Position numbers and translations under genes: made by a program | From: Zea mays | Taxonomy: Eukaryota; Streptophyta; Magnoliopsida; Poales; Poaceae | Assembly: GCF_902167145.1 (NCBI RefSeq) | Contig: NC_050096.1 | Span: 183,431,825-183,495,824 of the forward strand | Length of the DNA: 64,000 nucleotides | Direction: 5' to 3' | In this document: positions 55,151-64,000 of the stretch, in pieces | Numbering within the stretch: position 1 is the first letter of the stretch | How the letters are laid out: each line of letters starts with the position of its first letter | Notes under the pieces: model-generated | The model's input: only the letters and a program-made list of their open reading frames with translations | Databases searched by the model: none | Told to the model about the DNA's origin: nothing

Positions 55151-58100
55151 ATGTCGTTGCATGGTGTTTCTAAGTGCAAAATGTGTTTGAAACATGTTAA
55201 CATATCTTATAGAAGCGCTCAGTAAATTTTCATATTTTTCGGAATATTTTTCTATTTTTCGGAAACCAAATCTATTTATTTGAGGAACTTAAAAATGTTT
55301 TTAAAAATTCTAATTATGTTTTTTGAGTTCATTAGGTGCCAAAACATTTATAGGAATTGTTCTGGAATTTCTGAAAGCATATATAATATTTTGAGCACAA
55401 AATATAGATTTCTAGGCTTTTCCGAATTTTAAAAATGGTTAATCCGAATTTTCATCTCGTCCAAACCCTAGATATATATACATGTCCGGCTTCATCTCTT
55501 CGAGCCCGTTCCAGAACACGAAACATTTTCTCCAAATCCAATCCCTAGCTCTCGATATTGCTCGCCGAAGTTCGGGGCGGTTCCAACTCCGGCGAGCAAT
55601 TACTCCCAATCTGTGCATCGTCTGTCGAATCCGAGGGTACCGCTGTGTTCGTCTCGTCGAGGGCTTCGTCGCAGCGCGTTCGGTTCGTCGATTGGATCCA
55701 CGAATCTTTGGCAATCGAGGATTTCCTCTCGGCTCCGGCGAGGGTCTTCTTCCCCGGTGAGAAACCTCTATTATTGCACCTAGGGTTTCTTCGTTTTCCC
55801 GTCCGTGCAGAGCCTCTCCCACTCTCCCCTCACCTTCCCCGGTGGCGGCGCCCCTCCCTCCTCCGTTTCCCCTCCTGACGGCGCCCCTTTCCCCCTCTCC
55901 GGCGGTGGTGGCGGTGGCCGACGGCGGCGCTCGCGCTCCCGCGCCCCACGCCTGCGCGCACCCCTCCCCGGCAGCGGTGGCCGCGCCCCTCGCGCCCCAT
56001 GCGGCCGCGCCCACCCTCGGCCGGCCCAACCTCGTCCTCCCCTGCGCAGCCCCCTCCTCTTCCCCTCCTCTCTCTTCCATGAATGGGAGGAAGAAGATGA
56101 GAGGAAGAAGACGATGACAGTCTCGTAAATTTAGTCCGCGCGAATTACAGGATGATTTAAAACATTCATAACTTTTGCGTTTTAAACCCGATTCGATCCA
56201 TTCAAGTTGCGTTAGATTCGTATTAAAATTATATTAATTTAGAAATATTTATCCTAATTTTTTTGCACATTTTATTTAATTTAACGTTTCAATTTAAAAA
56301 CCTAATTTAGGAATTCGATTTGCGCATTTATAATTAGTCACCAATATGATTAACCTTAACTGAAATGTTATTTATTAATAACTATTTAGTTTAATCACAT
56401 TGTTTAATTATTAGTTTCGTATGTCGGTCCGCGCGTGCCGCGGTGCTGTTTCGCGCACGTCGTCGCGTGTCGTTCGCGAGTGTTGCGCGTGTTGTTCGCA
56501 CGCGTTGTCATGTGCCGTTCGCGTGTGTCGCGCGCCTTGCCGGGTGCCGTTCGCGCGTATCACACGTTGTCCGCGCGCTAAGCCGTTTGTGTCCGCGCGT
56601 TGCGCACATCGTGTTTGCACATCGTGCGTCGTTAATTCGTCTTGCTTAGAATCGCTCATATTAATTAAGTTACTTGCTTAACTGTCAACTATTCAAATAG
56701 TAAGTTAGTCAAAACTAAGTAGTAGTATTAATTTACACTTGATTAATATCAATTAATATAATTACGTTGAATTGGATGTTCTAATTAGTACTTGTTTAAC
56801 GTAAACGCGCTAACCCCTCGACCGTAGCTTCGACTATCGTGGTTCTTTTCCTCGCGTAACTGTAGATGCGCTCTCTATTTTATATTGCTCGCTTTATAAC
56901 ATTTTATCTTGTATGGTGTAATGTTCTTATGCATATGTATATGTTTGTTTGCTTGTGCCTGTTCGTCTTCACGTCGCGTTGCGATTAGATCGCGGTTCGT
57001 TTCTAAGCTTCGAAGAATCGACGGTCAAGCTTCGGCGACCAAATGACCCAGCTCTTCGAGTTCTACAAGGCTGAAGATCCTGAGCATATGTTTGGTGAAG
57101 GCAAGTGTCCCTTGACCCATCTTTGTCCCATACATTCTTTAATTCACCTCCCGCATTTCACATTTATGCCTAAGGATTGACTAGCTTTTGTTATCCATGT
57201 CCTTGTTTACCTATTTGGGTTGGATTATTACGGTTTAGCTTTATGCTATTGCTCAACTCTAATCAATGAACATGATGAGAATTATCAATGATATGTTGTT
57301 TCCCTCCTTTATTATGATGTTGTATCTGTGGTATTCAAGGGGGCTCGAGCGGTTTCTCGAGTGCCTCTCCGTAAGGACCTGTTCGTTGGATGACCGCCCG
57401 CGAAAACAGTGCAACCATGAGGGTGGAATGGGATGCCCTTAGCTGAATAATTAGAGGAACTGGGGTGTAGTTCGCTTCGCCGTCGTGCCGTTAATGGGGC
57501 TCGGTGTATGCGGCTCGCTCTGCCAAGGTTGGTTCGCCCCTTGGGGAGGAGTGCGGTGCATTTAGGAAACCTAACGGGCGGCTACAGCCCTAGAGAATCT
57601 TTGTAAAGGCTACGTAGTGAAACCCTGCCTATTCACCTTGGTAGTGTTTAAGGGTTTGATCGGCCCGAGGCAAGAGGGAATCACAGCTTGTGGGTAAAGT
57701 GCGCAACCTCTGCAGAGTGTTATGAAACTGATATATCAGCCGTGCTCACGGTTATGAGCGGCCAAGGGAGCTCCATTGATTAGAGATACTTGATTAGAGA
57801 CACATTGATTAGAGATACTGGATCAGAGATGTTTGGTTTACAGGTGGTGACGAGGATGATGGTTTTGGTTATGACTATGGTGCTGGTAAGTGGTATTTTT
57901 TCCGTTTGGAAAGGGTACATCGGGTTAATAACTTGGGTTAATGCTAAAACCTGGCTTTCTACTAGTAAATAATAACCTGACCAACTAAAAGCAATCGCTT
58001 GACTTAACTCCACATAAAGCTAGTCCACTACAGCCAAAACAAGACATTTGCTGAGTATGTTGATGTGTACTCACCCTTGCTTTACACACCAACCCCCCTA

Positions 58101-58448
58101 GGTTGTCAGCGTTGCAACCACTGCTCAGGTGAAGATGAAGTCGTGGAGGAGGACTTCCAGGAGTTCCAAGATTATGACGAGTTCTAGGCGCGGGTTAGCG
58201 GCAACCCCCAGTCGGCTGCCTGTGTAGGCCGTGTGTATCTACGTTTTCTTTTCCGCACTTTGATTATTGTTAAAGACTATGTGGATGTCTCGGACATCAT
58301 GATCTAATCGACTATTATACCCTCTTTTATGTCATTATTTGATCATTGTGTGATGATGTCCAGTTATGTAACTGCTGTATACGTGAATTGCTGATCCTGG
58401 CACGTACATGGTTCACATTCGGTTTGCCTTCTAAAACCGGGTGTGACA
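55151..58448 (+). repeat. 5' LTR of C, second part
   Basis: Continues the LTR to GTGTGACA at 58448; the unsplit LTR is about 3,476 bp. Contains TATATATA at 55473-55480, a donor-like CCCCG/GTGAGA at 55757, a C-rich block (55800-56090), a CpG-dense patch (56415-56640) and the small spliced frame (57043-58187). Compared with the 3' LTR it lacks about 35 bp near 56285. Confidence 0.9.
57043..58187 (+). CDS. Small spliced acidic reading frame inside the C LTR (candidate)
   Basis: Three exons: 57043-57100 (ATG start; the exon may begin at 56989 after GCGATTAG), 57844-57885 (42 nt, after TTTACAG) and 58102-58187 (after CCCCTAG, ends TAG). Introns: AG/GCAAGT (GC-AG type) and GTAAGT...TAG; both phase 1, so the frame closes: 62 codons. 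The product begins MTQLFEFYKAEDPEHMFGE, then a Gly/Asp-rich exon (GFGYDYGAG), CQRCNHCSGEDE and a tail ending QEFQDYDEF. In-frame stops upstream make this ATG the natural start. Exon b and c and their splice sites match G1; the introns are also similar, so protein-level selection is not proven. C-x2-C-x2-C could bind metal; otherwise unrecognised. Confidence 0.5.
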
Positions 58449-58452
58449 TAAG

Positions 58453-58465
58453 TGGTATCAAAGCC
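58453..58465 (+). other. Primer binding site of C
   Basis: TGGTATCAAAGCC, 4 bp after the LTR, identical to that of G1. Confidence 0.9.
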
Positions 58466-59200
58466 GTGCTGACTGTAGGACCGCTAACCTAGAGTAGAAT
58501 GGTCGTTCTAAGGATTATAGACCTTTGTCCATGCCTTGACTTTGGTATCCCTTCAAAAGTTGGTCATATACACCAAACCTATGTTCTACTATATATTATA
58601 CCTTGCTGAAAATTGTGTTTTATTCTAATCCTTCATTTATTTATGGTTCATTACTTGCTGGTCTTACTAGTTCTGTTCTCACTCTTTTGCTTGAGACACC
58701 TTTGTAGATGCCCCCTGACCTTAACCTTCTGATCTTTTGGAATTCTTTCCTCTTTCGTCATCAAGTTGCTACCATTTGACAATCTCTATTCCTTTAGTAT
58801 TGGCATGCTCGTATCCCTGAATTCTTTAATACTCTTGTTTTAAATACTCGCCTCTAAATTTCTACTGCCTACTTAAACATTTCAGATTATATGTCCATGA
58901 ACTTCTTGTCTTCTAAGGCCCCTCCCTATTCCATTATGAAGTTGTTATCCTTTGCCCTTTTCTATTCTCTAGGTCTTGGTACACTCATACTATTGGGATC
59001 TTGCATATTCTTATTTTTATATGCTTACCTTCATACCCCGATGACTGTTCAAGACATTTCAGTTAACATGCCCTTGACCACCCTTGCTTGTTAATGATCC
59101 ATGATCGGTCATTTTATTTTGCACATCCTTGATGATCTCGTTAATTCTTTGTAACTTCCTTCGGTAATGAATTTTTTACTTTAACCCTTCTGTTGGAACC
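58466..59200 (+). other. Leader and T-rich non-coding DNA of C
   Basis: The first ~245 bp are homologous to the leader of G1 up to an acceptor-like TTTGTAG followed by ATG at 58709, the same arrangement as before the upstream ORF of G1. Here no long frame follows the ATG. The rest is T/C-rich and non-coding. Confidence 0.6.
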
Positions 59201-60740
59201 TTACCTATCTTACCCTTGATTGTTTTCTCCACTTTGTCACTTCGTGAGTCTTGCCTTAACTCTATCCTTGGTTATGCTTTTCACTATTTTCGTCCTTACC
59301 ATTGTCACATCTATATCTTACCTTGATGCTTATAGTATACCTGTGCTCTAAAACCTCCTCTCTTCTATCTCAATTTTAAAGTTGTATTTTACCTATTTTC
59401 CCCTTGGTTGTATCCTCTTCCTCATCGCTCTTGAGTTTTCAACACCACCCTTTGTTGTGCTCCTGTTTAGTTTTGCCTTTACCTTTCCCATCTCTCGACC
59501 ATACCTTGGTGATTACATTATGTCTGTGATCTATAATCTCCAATATCCTATCCCATTTTGAGAGCGGTGTTTTACTTATCTTACCCTTGGCGATATCCTC
59601 TTCTTTACCACGTGCAAGCCTTGATGTAACTCCATTCTTTATTGTACTTATACCACTGACCCTTCTATGCCTTCATCTTTTCTCTTATACCCTTGTCTGT
59701 TATCACCTTTGACCCTTGTGATATTGTGGTCTTCCACCTAGATGCTCATCTTGAACTTATCCTTTAAAAGCCTCCCCTCTCTTTCAACCCAGTTTGAGAG
59801 CTATGAGTTACCTGTCTCTCCCTTAATTTCTTTTTGCTTGTTGTCGCCTTACAGGTTTTGTTCAAACCTCATCCTTTGATGTGTTTTTATTGGCTATCAC
59901 CCTCACCTTGTCGTCCATTGATCTTGCTTTGATACTCATCTTTATTCCAACTCTTTAAAAATCCCCTCTTTTCCACCTCAATTTTGGAGTGGCAGTTTAC
60001 CTATCTGGCCCTTGGACGTACCCTCTTTTTTCACTTGCACGTCCTGTCTTAACTCCACCCTCTGTGGTATTTATATCCTTGGTTCTTATACCCATTTACC
60101 TCCTCTTCTACATCCTTGTCCATTATTACATTTAAACCCTCGTGATATCTATGCCCTTGCCCTCATGCTTATCTTGAACCTACCCTTTAAAGCCTCCTCT
60201 TTTTCATCGCTGTTTGAGGATAATGCCTCACCTACTTCACCATTGATTGCTTCCCCTTCTTTGATGCCTCACAAGTTTTGTCTAAAATACATCCTTGGTT
60301 GTGTTTGTCTGTTATCACCTTAACCCTTGTCATCCCTTGATCTTTACCATGATGCTTATCTTGCACCTGCATTTTAAAGCCTCCTCTCCCATTTCATTTC
60401 AAGAGTGATGTCTTACCTATCCCGCTCTTGTTCGTTCCCTTTTTCCTCTGTCACGTTGCAAGTCTTGTCCTAACTCTATCTTTTGGTGTGTTTTTGCCTT
60501 TCACCTCCCTTACCTTTGTAATCTTTAGATCTTTCCATGATGTTATCTTATGCCTACCTTTTGAAATATCATCGTTTCCATCACGATTTGAGAATGGTGT
60601 TTTACCTATCCTGACCTTGGTTGCATTCTCTCCCTTGTCGGTTACAATCATCGCTTTAGCTCCATCCTTTATTATGCTCATGCCCCTACCCTCCATGTCT
60701 TATTATTCCCCTTGCCTTTTGTTGGCCTTAGAGTAGTTTC
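59201..60740. repeat. Imperfect pyrimidine-rich tandem array in C
   Basis: A motif like TTTTACCTATCTTACCCTTGG recurs at about 59201, 59390, 59571, 59807, 59997, 60228, 60413 and 60601, i.e. eight diverged units spaced about 181-236 bp. Each unit also holds AAAGCCTCCTCT-like and GATGCTTATCTTG-like stretches. No coding capacity; it occupies the place of gag-pol. Confidence 0.65.
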
Positions 60741-61003
60741 CCTTTTTAAGGAAAGACCACCATTTAATTAAAAGGAACGTATAGCAACGAGATGTTTGTT
60801 GTTGTGTGCTCATGATGTTTGTCCTTCTGCTATGACTGATCTACTTCTTTGGAATGAGTGTTGATGTGTTGTGGCCCTTGGTCCGCAATGGAATCTGTTT
60901 ACTAGGTGAGTGCCATAGAGTTAAGTAGTTGGGTTCTCCCCCTGCTCTCTAAAACATCTATACTTACCTTTTCTCGCTATTCTTTCCTCTTGCACTTGTC
61001 CAT

Positions 61004-61303
61004 TTGGCAGCCTCCAACTCCTCCAAATCAGTCAAGATCAGAGTCGGCAGCATCTTCACCAAGTGCATATCAACGCTCCTGTTAAGGGGGTTAGCTGCTA
61101 ACCCCAATGAAGGCAATGCGATCAACATCAACCAACAAGATCAGAGTGGCGCAACGAAAGCGTGTGTGAGTCCAACCCACAGGTCCAAGAGATCGTCAAG
61201 AATTGCATCAATCGATCTCAAGCATCTGAAGGTCAAAGCAACCAGTCTGCAAGTTAAAGCTGGCAGAGCCAAAGCTGAGTTAGAAGAAGCTATGAAAGAC
61301 TAA
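61004..61303 (+). CDS. Possible coding remnant near the 3' end of C (about 100 codons)
   Basis: An open frame without an ATG start, just after an acceptor-like TTTGGCAG at 61010. Its C-terminal half is Lys/Ala-rich and helical (LQVKAGRAKAELEEAMKD). Another frame over the first 70 bp is also open and Ser/Pro-rich. It may be a degenerate exon or polyprotein tail; no family recognised. Confidence 0.3.
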   Translation: MAASNSSKSVKIRVGSIFTKCISTLLLRGLAANPNEGNAININQQDQSGATKACVSPTHRSKRSSRIASIDLKHLKVKATSLQVKAGRAKAELEEAMKD

Positions 61304-61356
61304 TGAACCAATCTCATTTTCTTGCTAGCCTCTTCTTGAATCTCGAGGACGAGATT

Positions 61357-61375
61357 TTGTTAAGGGGGTTAGATT
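61357..61375 (+). other. Polypurine tract of C
   Basis: TTGTTAAGGGGGTTAGATT directly before the 3' LTR, preceded by CTCGAGGACGAGATT, a context shared with G1. Confidence 0.85.
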
Positions 61376-64000
61376 TGTAACACCCTGAATTTGGGGGTAT
61401 AAAATTTCTTTTCTAATATCCACCAAATTCAGATGTTACTCTCTCAGTTCTTCGCTTTCCTTTGTCTTTTTCCTAAAAATGGAGAATTATTTTGTTTTAT
61501 ATTAGCGTAAACCTAGTGGAATGAGCCCTAGAGGCAATTTGGTTGTTGCATTCATGTCGTTGCATGGTGTTTCTAAGTGCAAAATGTGTTTGAAACATGT
61601 TAACATATCTTATAGAAGCGCTCGGTAAATTTTCATATTTTTCGGAATATTTTTCTATTTTTCGGAAACTAAAATCTATTTATTTGAGGAACTTAAAAAT
61701 GTTTTTAAAAATTCTAATTATGTTTTTTGAGTTCATTAGGTGCCAAAACATTTATAGGAATTTTTCTGGAATTTCTGAAAGCATATATAATATTTTGAGC
61801 ACAAAATATAGATTTCTAGGCTTTTCCGAATTTTAAAAATGGTTAAATCTGAATTTTCATCTCGTCCAAACCCTAGATATATATACATGTCCGGCTTCAT
61901 CTCGTCGAGCCCGTTCCAGAACACGAAACGTTTTCTCCAAATCCAATCCCTAGCTCCCGGTATTGCTCGCCGAAGTTCGGGGCGGTTCCAACTCCGGCGA
62001 CAACTCCGGCAAGCAATTACTCCCAATCCGTGCATCGTCTGTCGAATCCGAGGGTACCGCTGTGTTTGTCTCGTCGAGGGCTTCGTCGCAGCGCGTTCGG
62101 TTCGTCGATTGGATCCCCGAATCTTCGGCAATCGAAGGATTTCCTCTCGGCTCCGGCGATGGTCTTCTTCCCCGGTGAGAAACCTCCATTATTGCACCTA
62201 AGGTTTCTTCGTTTCTTCGTTTTCCCGTCCGTGCAGAGCCTCTCCCACTCTCCCCTCACCTTCCCCGGTGGCGGCGCCCCTCCCCCCTCCGTTTCCCCTC
62301 CCCGGCGGCACCCCTTTCCCCCTCCCCGGCGGTGGTGGCGGTGGCCGACGGCGGCGCTCGCGCTCCCGCGCCCCACGCCCGCGCGCACCCCTCCCCGGCA
62401 GCGGTGGCCGCGCCCCTCGCGCCCCGTGCGGCCGCGCCCACCCCCGGCCGGCCCAACCTCGTCCTCCCCTGCGCAGCCCCCTCCTCTTCCCCTCCTCTCT
62501 CTTCCATGAATGAGAGGAAGAAGATGAGAGGAAGAAGACGATGGCAGTCTCGTAAATTTAGTCCGCGTGAATTACAGTATGGTTTAAAACATTCATAACT
62601 TTTGCGTTTTAAACCCGATTCGATCCATTCAAGTTGCGTTAGATTCATATTAAAATTATATTAATTTAGAAATATTTATCCTAATTTTTTGCACATTTTA
62701 TTTAATTTAGTTAAACGTTTGTTTAACCAGTGGCTACTAGAACGACGTTTCAATTTAAAAACCTAATTTAGGAATTCGATTTGCGATTTTATAATTAGTC
62801 ACCAATATGATTAACCTTAACTGAAATGTTATTTATTAATAACTATTTAGTTTAATCACGTTGTTTAATTATTAGTTTCGTATGTCGGTCCGTGCGTGCC
62901 GCGGTGATGTTTCGCGCACATCGTCGCGTGTCGTTCGCGAGTGTTGCGCGTGTTGTTCGCACGCGTTGTCGTGTGCCGTTCGCGTGTGCCGCGCGCCTTG
63001 CCGGGTGCCGTTCGCGCGTATCGCACGTTGTCCGCGTGCTAAGCCGTTTGTGTCCGCGCGTTGCGCACATCGTGTTTGCACATCGTGCGTCGTTAATTCG
63101 TCTTGCTTAGAATCGCTCATATTAATTAAGTTACTTGCTTAACTGTCAACTATTCAAATAGTAAGTTAGTCAAAACTAAGTAGTAGTATTAATTTACACT
63201 TGATTAATATCAATTAATATAATTACGTTGAATTGGATGTTCTAATTAGTACTTGTTTAACGTAAACGCGCTAACCCCTCGACCGTAGCTTTGACTATCG
63301 TGGTTCTTTTCCTCGCGTAACCGTAGAGGCGCTCTCTATTTTATATTGCTCGCTTTATAACATTTTATCTTGTATGGTGTAATGTTCTTATGCATATGTA
63401 TATGTTTGTTTGCTTGTGCCTGTTCGTCTTCGCGTCGCGTTGCGATTAGATCGCGGTTCGTTTCTGAGCTTCGAGGAATCGATGGTCAAGCTTCGGCGAC
63501 CAAATGACCCAGCTCTTCGAGTTCTACAAGGCTGAAGATCCTGAGCATATGTTTGGTGAAGGCAAGTGTCCCTTGACCCATCTTTGTCCCATACATTCTT
63601 TAATTCACCTCCCGCATTTCACATTTATGCCTAAGGATTGACTAGCTTTTGTTATCCATGTCCTTGTTTACCTATTTGGGTTGGATTATTATGATTTTGC
63701 TTTATGCTATTGCTCAACTCTAATCAATGAACATGATGAGAATTATCAATGATACGTTGTTTCCCTCCTTTATTATGATGTTGTATCTGTGGTATTCAAG
63801 GGGGCTCGAGCGGTTTCTCGAGTGCCTCTCCATAATGACCTATTTGTTGGATGACCGCCCGGGAAAACAGTGCAACTATGAGGGTGGAATGGGATGCCCT
63901 TAGCTGAATAATTAGAGGAACTGGGGTGTAGTTCGCTTCGCCGTCGTGCCGTTAATGGGGCTCGGTGTATGCGGCTCGCTCTGCCAAGGTTGGTTCGCCC
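61376..64000 (+). repeat. 3' LTR of C, cut by the window end
   Basis: First 2,625 bp of about 3.5 kb. It holds the same blocks as the 5' LTR: TATA (near 61880), donor-like CCCCG/GTGAGA near 62174, CpG-dense patch 62885-63100, and exon a of the small spliced frame (ATG 63504, donor AG/GCAAGT after 63561). SNPs and indels against the 5' LTR show this element is older than A and B. Confidence 0.92.

Larger units (their letters stand above)
35596..64000 (+). mobile_element. Long-LTR gypsy-type element C, non-autonomous, split by element A
   Basis: The 5' LTR starts TGTAACACCC at 35596 and is interrupted at 35779 by A; it resumes at 55156 and ends at 58448. Then PBS, a 2.9-kb internal region with no gag or pol, PPT, and the 3' LTR from 61376 running off the window. 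The PBS, PPT context and the 3' part of its LTR are homologous to G1. GTTGC before 35596 is the probable target site. Presumably mobilised by enzymes of a G1-like full element. Confidence 0.88.

Noticed and set aside
55482..55760. 92-codon frame at the TATA box of the C LTR (also 61839-62201)
   Set aside because: Its ATG lies upstream of the predicted transcription start; conservation between LTR copies reflects shared origin only.

Overview
The window looks like maize (Zea mays) or a very close relative. It is almost wholly nested LTR retrotransposons: Sirevirus-type Ty1/copia elements with CACCGGAC/GTCCGGTG palindromes in their LTRs, Tat-lineage Ty3/gypsy elements including a zeon-like one, and long-LTR gypsy elements. 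One low-copy gene and one CACTA DNA transposon sit in the small non-LTR island at 14-22.7 kb. The species call rests on recognition of these repeat types, not on a database search.

Layout. 1-8785: Sirevirus S1 (minus strand, left LTR cut by the window edge), inserted in a second Sirevirus-like element S2 (8786-14078, minus) that shows a gag but no pol. 14079-22691: island with an aspartic-protease-like gene (16177-18164), a 1.5-kb CACTA element directly behind it (18268-19772), and a stretch holding broken copies of two host genes (PPPDE/DeSI-type and SF3B4-type). 22692-64000: a nest five deep. Sirevirus S3 (from 22692, plus) carries gypsy G1 (22883-32127, minus) in its LTR. Its gag is cut at 34165 by an LTR-like sequence D, which is cut at 35596 by gypsy C (plus, runs off the right edge). 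The 5' LTR of C is cut by gypsy A (35779-55150, minus), and A is cut between its protease and reverse transcriptase by gypsy B (44766-52157, plus, zeon-like). Target-site duplications were read for G1, A and B (5 bp) and for the CACTA element (3 bp).

Two things stand out. First, A and B each carry, antisense to gag/pol and next to their 3' LTR, a TATA-equipped multi-exon gene of about 1,000-1,150 codons. I could lay out both exon structures with all intron phases closing, and the two proteins share domain order: a Transposase_28-like domain, a charged linker, a coiled coil and a conserved C-terminal block. Second, the long LTRs of G1 and C contain the same small spliced reading frame (a 42-nt exon, a GC-AG intron, a C-x2-C-x2-C motif and an acidic tail) inside the LTR itself.

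Most retroelement frames are broken. A large share of the nonsense codons are TAG where CAG is inferred, which fits deamination of CHG-methylated cytosine. The LTRs of B are identical by eye, and those of G1 differ only in poly-G length, so both inserted recently. G1 lacks RT and RNase H, B and S2 are gag-only, and C has almost no coding capacity, so any movement of these would need enzymes supplied by other copies.
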